The notes below the pieces were generated by a model that was not told where the DNA came from, did not search any database, and worked only from the letters and a program-made list of their open reading frames with translations. From positions 1 through 48,384 of the forward strand of contig JBQTIP010000242.1 in the NCBI GenBank assembly GCA_052388025.1: DNA of 48,384 bases, given 5' to 3'. Below are positions 41,349 to 48,382 of this stretch, one piece after another. This DNA comes from JBQTIP01 sp052388025. Lineage in GTDB: Bacteria; Actinomycetota; UBA4738; HRBIN12. Each line of letters opens with the position of its first letter. Position 1 is the stretch's first letter. The position numbers and the translations under genes were made by a program.

Positions 41349-42433
41349 GCCCGTGCCTCTAGGAGGCGTTTGGCCAGCCGGTCCAGGGAGCGCCGCGTCC
41401 GACCCCGGCGCTGCAAGAGCCTCCCTCGATCCTGAGCGGTGCCCACGCCACGATCCGCCGGCAGCACGGCGACCGGCGGGCGCCCGAATACGCGCTCCAC
41501 GTCTTTGGGCGTGATCTCCGCTCGGGCCGCGCGGTTCACGACGAACCCACACCGTCCTTCGACGCCAGCCGAGGCGAGCGTGGCGAGCGCGCGCTTCGCG
41601 TCCTTGAACGACAAGACGTCTAGCGCGAGGACCACGAGGATGAGGTCGGCCAACTCGAGGCCGGCGCGGGCGACGTCGTCAAGCGCTCGGGGCACGTGGA
41701 GCACCACCACGTCGGCGGTTGCCCGCACGGCCTCGATCGCGGCTCGATAGTCGGACGCGTCGACGCGCTGTGCTGCAGCCAGATCGTTCGGGGCGAGGAA
41801 CACGCGGAAGCCATCGGGATGCGGCCACAGGAGCTCGTCGAGGTGTCGCGCCGAGAGCTCGCCCACGAGCGGCAGTGCGTCGACGATGGTTCGGATCTCC
41901 GGCTCGGACGGCACGCCGAGCGCGGCCGTAACGTCGGCGAAGCCCAGGTCCAGGTCCACCAGCACGCAATCCGCGTCCTGCCGCCGGAATGCGGAGGCCA
42001 GGTGCGTGGCGAGGAACGTGGCGCCCACGCCACCACGTGCCCCGTAGACGGCGACAACGAAGGCGCGCTTGCCGCCGGCCGACGCCGGCGGGGGCAGGAT
42101 GCGGGCGGCGGCCTCGGCCAGCTCCTCCCGGTCGGCGGGCCAAAGGAAGAAGCCCCTCGCCCCCGCGCGGATCGCGCTGCGCAGCGACTGAACGGACTCG
42201 GACGTGTCGACCGCGAGGAGCACGCTGCCGTTCCCGCTCCCAACCACGCCGGCGAGCGACGGGGAAGCAACGACCGCGTCCGGCTCGAGCTGCCGAACCG
42301 CCTCCTGAAGCTGCCGCTCGTCGGCAGCCGTCGCCACGACGCGAGCCCGACCCGTTCGATCGAGGAAGTGCATGACTTCTTCCGCCAGGTGGCCGCCTTC
42401 GAGACCGAGCACGACCCTCGCCGGTTCTGTCAT
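41345..42433 (-). CDS. TadZ/CpaE-like (Ssd) pilus localisation protein
   Basis: 362 residues: an atypical receiver-like N-terminal domain (RARVVATAADERQLQEAVRQ to about 110), then a MinD/ParA-type P-loop domain with VYGARGGVGATFLATHLASA and VLVDLDLGFADVTAALG. The deviant Walker A reads RGGVGAT, so both the signature Lys and the P-loop Lys of KGGxGK are replaced. TadZ-type proteins localise the pilus machine; the M. tuberculosis homologue is Ssd (Rv3660c). ATG at 42433 is chosen with GGGGA five bases upstream. First gene of the Tad operon. Confidence 0.9.
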   Translation of the reverse strand: MTEPARVVLGLEGGHLAEEVMHFLDRTGRARVVATAADERQLQEAVRQLEPDAVVASPSLAGVVGSGNGSVLLAVDTSESVQSLRSAIRAGARGFFLWPADREELAEAAARILPPPASAGGKRAFVVAVYGARGGVGATFLATHLASAFRRQDADCVLVDLDLGFADVTAALGVPSEPEIRTIVDALPLVGELSARHLDELLWPHPDGFRVFLAPNDLAAAQRVDASDYRAAIEAVRATADVVVLHVPRALDDVARAGLELADLILVVLALDVLSFKDAKRALATLASAGVEGRCGFVVNRAARAEITPKDVERVFGRPPVAVLPADRGVGTAQDRGRLLQRRGRTRRSLDRLAKRLLEARA

Positions 42434-42535
42434 CCGAATCCCCATCCATGAACGGTTGCGGCACAAGGGGAGGCGTCGCTTGGGCGACGAGGGAAAGAGG
42501 AGGGAGAGTCCAGAGGGAGGAACTGCCGTGCAGAC

Positions 42536-42560
42536 GGAACACTAGGCGGCAGACCTCGTC
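42536..42560 (+). promoter_or_regulatory. candidate ECF-type promoter, distal
   Basis: GGAAC (42536-42540), 16-base spacer, CGTC (42557-42560). This matches the GGAAC/CGTC pattern of group IV sigma promoters (SigE/SigR-like) in Actinobacteria and would read into the sigma factor gene, i.e. autoregulation. Inferred from sequence alone. Confidence 0.4.
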
Positions 42561-42663
42561 GCGACAATCGCCGGACCGGCCGATTTCCGACGGGGCCCCG
42601 GGGGAGCCGCGAACGGAACGCCGGGGGATGCCGGTTCGCGGGTCCTGGCACCGCACCGCCAAC

Positions 42664-42689
42664 GGAACCTTCCGCCCACAGGCACGGTC
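42664..42689 (+). promoter_or_regulatory. candidate ECF-type promoter, proximal
   Basis: GGAAC (42664-42668), 17-base spacer, GGTC (42686-42689), about 120 bases before the sigma factor start. Same logic as the distal site; this -10 matches slightly less well. Confidence 0.4.
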
Positions 42690-42815
42690 AGTAGGGCGTA
42701 CCCGCCTTTACGGAGAGGAGGGAGCCCCCGGTCTCCGGCCGGGACGTGCCCGCGCGCCCTGGTTGTGTGGACGGGCGCTACGCTTTGGTTGACCGGCCGG
42801 ACTGAGGGGAGCTCG

Positions 42816-43340
42816 GTGCAGGACCCGGACCCGCGCACGCTCGCACGCGCCCGCGAGGGCGACCTCGCCGCGTTCGAGGAGCTCGTCCGCACGTACCAGG
42901 GCGACGTTTGGCGCTTCGCCTACCACCTCACCCGCGACCGCACGCTCGCCGAGGACGTGACCCAGGAGGCGTTCCTGCGCGCGTTCAGGTTCCTGCGGTC
43001 GTTCCGCGGCGATTCCAAGTTCACGAGCTGGCTCTTCCGCATCGCACGCAACTGCGGGATGGACGCGATCCGGGCTCGCAAGACCCACCAGACGCGCGAG
43101 TACCCGGCCCCCACGGGGCCGAGCGATCCGGAGGCCCGAGCCGAGCTCGACGCGGCCCTGGCGAGCGTCTCGGGGGAGCACCGCGAGCCGTTCCTGCTGA
43201 TCGAGGTCTTCGGTCTCTCCTACCAGGAGGCCGCCGACGTCCTTCAGCTCAAGGTCGGGACGGTCAAGAGCCGGATGCACCGGGCCCGGCTCGCGCTGAT
43301 GAGCGCGCTAGCGGTGGAGGAGGACGCTGGTGAATTGTAG
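42816..43340 (+). CDS. ECF RNA polymerase sigma factor (RpoE-like)
   Basis: 174 residues. Region 2 is FEELVRTYQGDVWRFAYHLT, EDVTQEAFLRAFRFLRSFRG, SKFTSWLFRIARNCGMDAIR; region 4 is EHREPFLLIEVFGLSYQEAA and VLQLKVGTVKSRMHRARLAL. There is no extra C-terminal domain. GTG at 42816 is used because GGGGAG lies directly upstream and the domain begins soon after; the frame open to 42765 lacks conservation. The next gene overlaps by 11 bases and encodes its probable anti-sigma factor. Confidence 0.96.
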   Translation: MQDPDPRTLARAREGDLAAFEELVRTYQGDVWRFAYHLTRDRTLAEDVTQEAFLRAFRFLRSFRGDSKFTSWLFRIARNCGMDAIRARKTHQTREYPAPTGPSDPEARAELDAALASVSGEHREPFLLIEVFGLSYQEAADVLQLKVGTVKSRMHRARLALMSALAVEEDAGEL

Positions 43341-45285
43341 CCGGGCACAGGCCGCGCTCTCGGGGCGCATGGACGGGGAACGGCTCTCCCCGAGGATCCA
43401 GGCGGCCGTCGACCGCCATATCGAGACCTGCGCGACCTGCGCGGCCTTCCTTCAGGGCGCCGAGCGGCTCCGGGCGCACGCCAGGTTCCGGGTGGCCGCG
43501 GCCGTCCCCGACCTGGTCGAGCCGATCATGGCGGCTGTCGCCCAGGGCCGGGCCGGCACGCCTGCACGGCTCCGGCCGCTCCGGCGGGCCTTCCCCTCTC
43601 GGCAGCGCCGGCCCGGCCTTGCCAGGAAGCTCGCGCCCGCCATGGCGGCGCTCCTCGTCGGCGTCGTCGCCGGCAGCGCTAGCTTCGGGGGCCCCTGGCG
43701 GCCGCCCGAGATCGCCGCAGCCGACGTCACGCGCGGGATCGCCGAGGCGGCGGCCGATCTCGAGTCATACGAGGCACGGTTCGCGGTCACGGAGTGGCAC
43801 CTCGATCCGACGGTCCCGGTCCGAGAGCTCACGATGAGCGTGTGGTTCCAGGCGCCCGACCGGTTCCGCCTCGACGTCGCCGACCACACCCAGTACCCGG
43901 GCGACGACTGGACGCCGACCGACCTCTCCCTCGTCGTGGACGGATCGAGCTCGTACTCCGCCGCGCCGGGACCGTGTCCCGCGGGTGTGCTGGGATGCTC
44001 CGCGCAGCGGACGATAGTTCGCAACCGCGTTCCGTTCTCAGGATCGGCGGTCGTGCCGACCGACCTGGTGCTTCCCATCACAACGCTGACAGACGGGAGC
44101 CGGATCGAGGTCGGCGGAACCGAAGCGCTGCTCGGCCACCGGGCCGTCCGGATCGAGCTCCCGTTCGAGCGCGCGACGCCGCTCTTCCCGTTCCTACGGC
44201 TCGGGGGGTCGTGGCGGCCGTTCTACTCCCAGGACCGCGTCGTGCTCTGGCTCGACGCCGACGAGTGGTTCCCGCTTCAGTACCGCGTGTTCCCCGCACG
44301 CTCGCCCGAGCGGGCCGCGTGGGAGTTCCGCTTCGGCCTGCCGCACGAGTCCCCGGACCGGGCGATCTTCGAGGTGACGAACCTTCACGTGAGCGAACGG
44401 ACCCCCGATCCGGCGACGTTCGCGATCCCCTCCGGCCGTAGCTCGGCCGACGGCGGAGCGAGGGTGATCCTCATCACGGATGTCCGGAACGAGACCGGGT
44501 TCGACCCGCTCACGCCCGCCGATGTCGCGGGCCTCGACCTCTACCAGGTGGTGCTGCCACCGAGCCCTGCCGGGCAGCCGAACGAGACGCTCATCACCTA
44601 CACGCAGGGCCTGTCGTGGCTCAAGATCGGGGAGACGCGCACCTGGGGCGGGCGCTCGCTCTTCGGCCCGGTCGGTCCTCACGCCGAGGAGGTGAAGCTC
44701 CCGAACGGCGGGGTGGCCTACTACGAACCCGCCACCGAGGAGCAAGGCCGTCGCCTCTCCTTGCATGCCGCCGGGACCGACCTGTACCTGGAGACGAACC
44801 TCTCCCGCGAGGAGCTGGTCGAGGTGGCCGCCTCCCTGCCGGTCCGCGGCGAGATGCTCCCGGAGGGGTGGCTCCTGCAACGGTCGGCCGAAGGCGAGGC
44901 AGAACGTGTGACGCTCGGGCAAGCGGTCGAGGAGCTGGCGTTTCCCGTGCTGGTTCCAGAGGAGCTACCCCCCGGATACGGGCTGGCCAGTGCGGAGCTG
45001 GTCCGGCTGACCGGAGCCACGAGCTTGAACGTGTACTTCCAGCAGGCGGACTCGGCCCTCGGCGGGGGGACGATCCGGATGCACGCCGAGGCTGCGGTCG
45101 AGCTGCCGCCCGCGTCGTCGGCCACGCAGTTCACAGTCGAGGTTCGCGGCTTCGAGGGCCGCTGGACGCCGGCCCGCGCCCAGCTCGAGTGGGTCGAGGA
45201 CGGCGTCTACTACTCGATCGACGCCCCCGGCTTGGAGCTCGTCGAGCTCCTCGCGATGGCGGAGTCCCTGGGGGCCGTGCAGTGA
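43330..45285 (+). CDS. zinc-finger anti-sigma factor fused to an RseB/LolA-like extracytoplasmic region
   Basis: 651 residues. Cytoplasmic N-terminus with Cys3 and the ZAS motif HIETCATC (H-x3-C-x2-C, about residues 30-37), which binds the sigma factor; one membrane helix (about 103-123, APAMAALLVGVVAGSASFG); then a long outer part. Residues about 130-370 resemble RseB/LolA-type lipoprotein-sensing folds (AAADLESYEARFAVTEWHLD, VWFQAPDRFRLDV); about 385-510 and 520-650 are DUF4367-like (SLHAAGTDLYLETNLS, FPVLVPEELPPGYGLASAEL). It appears to combine the RseA and RseB roles in one chain: sense envelope damage and hold or release the sigma factor. GTG start. Confidence 0.85.
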   Translation: MNCSRAQAALSGRMDGERLSPRIQAAVDRHIETCATCAAFLQGAERLRAHARFRVAAAVPDLVEPIMAAVAQGRAGTPARLRPLRRAFPSRQRRPGLARKLAPAMAALLVGVVAGSASFGGPWRPPEIAAADVTRGIAEAAADLESYEARFAVTEWHLDPTVPVRELTMSVWFQAPDRFRLDVADHTQYPGDDWTPTDLSLVVDGSSSYSAAPGPCPAGVLGCSAQRTIVRNRVPFSGSAVVPTDLVLPITTLTDGSRIEVGGTEALLGHRAVRIELPFERATPLFPFLRLGGSWRPFYSQDRVVLWLDADEWFPLQYRVFPARSPERAAWEFRFGLPHESPDRAIFEVTNLHVSERTPDPATFAIPSGRSSADGGARVILITDVRNETGFDPLTPADVAGLDLYQVVLPPSPAGQPNETLITYTQGLSWLKIGETRTWGGRSLFGPVGPHAEEVKLPNGGVAYYEPATEEQGRRLSLHAAGTDLYLETNLSREELVEVAASLPVRGEMLPEGWLLQRSAEGEAERVTLGQAVEELAFPVLVPEELPPGYGLASAELVRLTGATSLNVYFQQADSALGGGTIRMHAEAAVELPPASSATQFTVEVRGFEGRWTPARAQLEWVEDGVYYSIDAPGLELVELLAMAESLGAVQ

Positions 45286-46481
45286 GAACGGCCGGAGTCG
45301 TTCGAACGGTCGCCGGCCTGCTCGTCGGGTTCGTCCTCGGCGCGCTGGTCACGATCTCGGCGCAAGGGCGGGCGCAGTCCAACACTCCCTCCGGCGGCGG
45401 CGCGGGCCTCTCGCGACCGCGCCTCACCCCCGAGCCCCCAGCCACGTTCCTCGCCTGGACGCCCGGGGGCCTGCCCGCGGGGTTCGAGGAGCGGGTGGCG
45501 GCGCTACCCGGCATCCATCGGGTGGTCGTCGTCCGGAGCGACAACACCTGGCTCACGCGCTCGTTCTCGGCGAACGGCGAGCTGGTCGACGACCCGCGGG
45601 AGGGCTTCGCGATCCCGCTCGAGGTCGCGGCCGTGAGGCCCCCCGACTACGCGCCCTTCCTGCCTCCGGCCGACCGCGGCATCGTGCTCTCGCTGGCGGC
45701 GGGCGAGGGAGTCCTGGGGGCCAGCAGCGCCCGGCTCCGCGGCCTCGGCCCCGGCGCTGTCCTCGAGGTCGGCGACACCCGGATCGAGGTGGCCGCCGTC
45801 CTGCCGGACGAGCTGGTCGGGGCAAGCGAGCTGCTGGTCTCGCGCTCCGTCGGCGCGGAGATCGGCGTCACCCACGACCGGTACGCGCTCCTCCAGCCGA
45901 AGCCGGTCCCGACGACCAATGCCCTGGCGCGAGCCATCCGGCGGATCCTGCCGGCGGGCGACACGGCCCTGCGGGTCCGAGCGCCCGGAGAGACGCCGTA
46001 CTTCCGCCAGGGCGACGCCGTCCTACCGCCGGTCCGCATCAAGATGCTGTTCGGGGAGTTCGCGGCGCAGCCGACGCCCGGCCGCCCCGGATTCCTTACC
46101 CTCGACCCCCGATGGGTTCGAGCCCACATCGCGACGGAGCGCGTGCCGCTCCTCGGCCGGGTCACGTGCAACGTGGCCCTGTTCCCGCAGATCCGGGGCG
46201 CGATCGCCGACCTCCGACGCGCCGGGCTCGGCCGCCTCGTTCACGACTTCGCCGGCTGCTACTCGGCGCGCTTCGCGAACCGCGTCCCGACGGCCTCGAT
46301 CTCCCACCACACGTGGGGGATCGCGCTCGACATCAACGTCGGGGGGAACCCGCTCGGCCGGGAGCCCACGCAGGACCTCCGTCTGGTCGAGATCTTCGAG
46401 GCGTGGGGCTTCACCTGGGGCGGGGACTTCGTCATCCCCGACGGCATGCACTTCGAGTACCGCCGCCCGCCGGCCTCGTAG
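45282..46481 (+). CDS. M15 family peptidase (VanY / D-Ala-D-Ala carboxypeptidase-like)
   Basis: 399 residues. N-terminal membrane anchor or signal (VVRTVAGLLVGFVLGALVTI), a spacer domain of unknown fold (about 60-260), and a C-terminal peptidase domain with SHHTWGIALDINVGGNPLG (zinc His and Asp, SxHxxGxAxD type), EAWGFTWGGDFVIPDGMHFEY (catalytic Asp/Glu region and zinc His). Predicted to cleave cell-wall peptides outside the membrane. GTG start overlaps the anti-sigma stop (GTGA), so it belongs to the sigma operon and is probably an effector or feedback enzyme. Confidence 0.9.
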   Translation: MRTAGVVRTVAGLLVGFVLGALVTISAQGRAQSNTPSGGGAGLSRPRLTPEPPATFLAWTPGGLPAGFEERVAALPGIHRVVVVRSDNTWLTRSFSANGELVDDPREGFAIPLEVAAVRPPDYAPFLPPADRGIVLSLAAGEGVLGASSARLRGLGPGAVLEVGDTRIEVAAVLPDELVGASELLVSRSVGAEIGVTHDRYALLQPKPVPTTNALARAIRRILPAGDTALRVRAPGETPYFRQGDAVLPPVRIKMLFGEFAAQPTPGRPGFLTLDPRWVRAHIATERVPLLGRVTCNVALFPQIRGAIADLRRAGLGRLVHDFAGCYSARFANRVPTASISHHTWGIALDINVGGNPLGREPTQDLRLVEIFEAWGFTWGGDFVIPDGMHFEYRRPPAS

Positions 46482-46633
46482 CCGCGCCGCGGGGCCATGA
46501 CGCGTCTACACAGCACGAAGGGAGCAGCGAACATGCGCTCTCTGCACTTGCTCGGGTACCGGCCGGCTCTCGCCCCCGGGGCCCGAGCATGCCTCCCGCG
46601 GCAGGACGCGCGTGGGTTTCTGCTCCCTTCGCG

Positions 46634-46649
46634 GTCACCCGAAGGTGAC
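46634..46649. terminator. hairpin between the convergent peptidase and HAD genes
   Basis: GTCACC-CGAA-GGTGAC, a six-pair stem with a stable CGAA tetraloop, in the 212-base gap between two convergent stops. There is no T-run on either strand (TGGCAGGATT to one side), so it could be a factor-assisted bidirectional terminator. Nothing else is recognised in this gap. Confidence 0.4.
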
Positions 46650-46693
46650 TGGCAGGATTCTAGTCCCGTCCGGCCTCAGGACGCGAACCGGGA

Positions 46694-47503
46694 TCAGGCG
46701 TCTCGCCCCCGGTTCGCGGCGAGCCGAGACCGCAGCACGACCCAACCGAAGATGGCGGCGATCGCGACGACCGCGACGGTCCCGGCGGCGATCTGCGCGC
46801 GCGGCTTGGACGCGGTCGCGGCGATCCGGGTGCGAAGCCGGACAGGCCTGCGGAAGTCGCGGATGTCCCAGCCGCGCGCCTCCGCTTCCTTCCGAAGCTC
46901 GCGGTCGGGGTTCACGGCGACCGGGTGGCCGACGGACTCGAGCATGGGCAGGTCTGTGATGGAGTCCGAATAGGCGTACGAGCCCTCGAGGGCGAGCCCG
47001 ACGCTCCCAGCAAGATCGCGGATGGCCCCCGCCTTGGCCTCTCCGTAGCAGTAGAAGGCGAGCTCGCCCGTGTACTTCCCGTCCTCGATCTCGGCGCGCG
47101 TGGCGATGACGCCGCTCGCGCCGAAGTGACGCGCGAGCGGCCTGACGACCTCCTCCGGCGAGGAGGACACCACGTACACGCGCCTCCCCTCCGACCGGTG
47201 AAGCGCCATCAGGTCGAGCGCCTCCTGGTAGACGAAGGGGTCGATGACGTCGATCAGGACGTCCCGAACGAGCTCTTCGACCTGCGCCCGATCCCACCCC
47301 TTGGTGAGCGCGAGCATGCCCTCCTTGAGCCGCTCCATCTTCTTCTCGTCCGCGCCGACGAGCAGGTAGACGAGCTGGGCGTACGCGCCGCGGAGCAGCG
47401 CCGATCGGGGGACCATCCCGGCCCGGTACATCGGCCGCGAGAGGGCGAGTGAGCTGGACCTCGAGATGATGGTCTTGTCGAGGTCGAAGAACGCCGCTTC
47501 CAT
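46694..47503 (-). CDS. HAD-superfamily subfamily IB phosphatase (SerB-like)
   Basis: 269 residues. Motif I AAFFDLDKTIISRSS (nucleophile Asp in DLDKT), motif II VYVVSSSPEEVV, motif III and IV YGEAKAGAIRDL and AYSDSITDLPMLESVG. The C-terminus has a membrane helix (about 243-262, QIAAGTVAVVAIAAIFGWVV), as in the M. tuberculosis Rv3661/SerB-like group. Substrate unknown (phosphoserine or a lipid phosphate). ATG at 47503 starts the domain, though GAAGG is only one base away; GTG at 47527 is an alternative. In relatives this gene adjoins TadZ; here the sigma operon lies between. Confidence 0.9.
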   Translation of the reverse strand: MEAAFFDLDKTIISRSSSLALSRPMYRAGMVPRSALLRGAYAQLVYLLVGADEKKMERLKEGMLALTKGWDRAQVEELVRDVLIDVIDPFVYQEALDLMALHRSEGRRVYVVSSSPEEVVRPLARHFGASGVIATRAEIEDGKYTGELAFYCYGEAKAGAIRDLAGSVGLALEGSYAYSDSITDLPMLESVGHPVAVNPDRELRKEAEARGWDIRDFRRPVRLRTRIAATASKPRAQIAAGTVAVVAIAAIFGWVVLRSRLAANRGRDA

Positions 47504-47575
47504 GCCTTCAATGGTAGAGGACGGCACCGACAACAAACCCCAGTTGACCTGGGGGTTCCGGAGCGTCCGTTCGCC

Positions 47576-48124
47576 CTACCGGCGGATCTTGCCCAGGTCT
47601 CGGCGGAACGCCGCCAGCCACGCCGCCTCCGCCTTGGCCAGCGCCTCCTGCTGGTCGAGGAGCCGGTTCGCCACCGCCCGGCCGGGGCTGTGATCGGCGG
47701 CGGCCCGAGCCCGCTCGGCGGCGATCGCCGCCCGGAAGGACGCCAGGGACTCCTCCCGGAGGTCGAGCCCGCGCCGGACGGCCTCGGCCGGGAGCAGGTG
47801 CGAGAACCCGAGCGCGAGGCTCGAGTCCATCTCGTACGGACCCGCGCCGGCGAAGCACTCGGGCAGGCCCCGGCGCAATCGATCCCGGCCCGGCCGCGTG
47901 ATCTTGTACACGCGCCGGTCCGGTCCCTCGGTTCCCTCCTGAGCCTTGCCCATCACCAGGCCTTGGCGCTCCAGCCGTTGGAGCGCCTGGTAGACCGAGG
48001 CCTTGGCGACCTCGACCCAGAAGCCCATGCTCCGCGAGCGGAACCGCTCCAGCAGCTCATAGCCGTAGAGTGTCTCCTCGGCAAGGAGACCCAGGATCAC
48101 GACCTCCACCTTGGATACCGCCAT
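47576..48124 (-). CDS. PadR-family transcriptional regulator
   Basis: 182 residues. Winged helix VEVVILGLLAEETLYGYELL, ERFRSRSMGFWVEVAKASVYQALQRLERQG and the wing GPDRRVYKITRPGRDRLRRG, then the C-terminal dimerisation helices (Vir_act_alpha-like) ending RDLGKIRR. These repressors usually control a transporter or detoxification gene and themselves; no target is adjacent, and the nearest downstream gene is the HAD phosphatase. ATG at 48124 with GAGGAG upstream; the open frame continues to 48184 across the operator and is not used. Confidence 0.93.
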   Translation of the reverse strand: MAVSKVEVVILGLLAEETLYGYELLERFRSRSMGFWVEVAKASVYQALQRLERQGLVMGKAQEGTEGPDRRVYKITRPGRDRLRRGLPECFAGAGPYEMDSSLALGFSHLLPAEAVRRGLDLREESLASFRAAIAAERARAAADHSPGRAVANRLLDQQEALAKAEAAWLAAFRRDLGKIRR

Positions 48125-48146
48125 GGTCCCTGCTCCTCGTCTGATC

Positions 48147-48184
48147 CAGACTAGGAGGCTAGTCTGAACAAGACTAGCGATCAA
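48147..48184 (-). promoter_or_regulatory. padR promoter overlapped by two nested palindromes
   Basis: Minus strand TTGATC (48184-48179), 17-base spacer, TAGCCT (48161-48156). The palindromes CAGACTAG-GAGG-CTAGTCTG (48147-48166) and CTAGTCT-GAACA-AGACTAG (48159-48177) share their central arm and cover the -10 and spacer. This is a strong autorepressor operator candidate, presumably bound by the PadR protein. Confidence 0.65.
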
Positions 48185-48217
48185 GCACCCGGGGTCTGAC
48201 GGGTATTCTCGCCCACG

Positions 48218-48289
48218 GAGGCGTCAGGGTTCCTGGTGGGCCCCCCGGTCTTCAAACGGGTGGGCCCGGAGGTACCCTCGATGCCGTCC
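48218..48289 (+). pseudogene. degenerate tRNA-Sec copy
   Basis: Starts GGAGGCGTC and aligns along the intact tRNA-Sec that begins at the next base. It shares CCTGGTGGGCCCCC in the D-arm, GTCTTCAAA around the TCA anticodon (one A missing) and TCGATGCCGTCC versus TCGATTCCCGTCC in the T-arm. About 80 percent of the first 50 positions match. The variable arm is shortened and only four of seven acceptor pairs remain, so it is unlikely to work as a tRNA. Confidence 0.7.
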
Positions 48290-48382
48290 GGAGGGGTCTG
48301 GGCGCCTGGTGGGCCCCCTCGTCTTCAAAACGAGTGTGCCGGTGAAGAGCTGGCAGGCGGGTTCGATTCCCGTCCCCCTCCG
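48290..48382 (+). tRNA. selC: tRNA-Sec(UCA), selenocysteine tRNA
   Basis: 93 bases with the hallmarks of SelC: 13 pairs in the stacked acceptor/T helix (GGAGGGG/CCCCTCC plus GGCGGG/CCCGTC), an extended six-pair D stem, anticodon arm CTCGT-CTTCAAA-ACGAG with anticodon TCA, a long variable arm (TGCCGG...CTGGCA) and discriminator G. The window ends two bases later with CT, so no CCA is seen. Seryl-tRNA synthetase, SelA and SelB, not in this window, would charge and use it; its presence implies selenoprotein synthesis in this organism. Confidence 0.95.

Larger units (their letters stand above)
42434..42815. promoter_or_regulatory. 382-base divergent control region between the Tad operon and the ECF sigma operon
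   Basis: No gene seen. It must hold the promoters for both divergent operons. Visible structure: GGAAC at three places (42536, 42615, 42664), a hairpin CCGCGAAC/GTTCGCGG (42607-42614 with 42634-42641), a small hairpin GTCGC-TTGG-GCGAC (42478-42491) and purine-rich AGGAGGGAG runs. No match to a riboswitch class could be recognised by eye. Confidence 0.6.

Noticed and set aside
42434..42815. Riboswitch (c-di-AMP, c-di-GMP, cobalamin) in the divergent region
   Set aside because: None of the conserved core sequences I know for these classes could be found on either strand.
44616..45281. Upstream extension of the M15 peptidase frame
   Set aside because: This stretch is coding for the anti-sigma factor in another frame; the signal/anchor sequence begins at the GTG at 45282.
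46497..46973. Plus-strand frame after the peptidase
   Set aside because: More than half lies antisense to the HAD phosphatase, composition is Arg/Ser-rich, and there is no recognisable domain.
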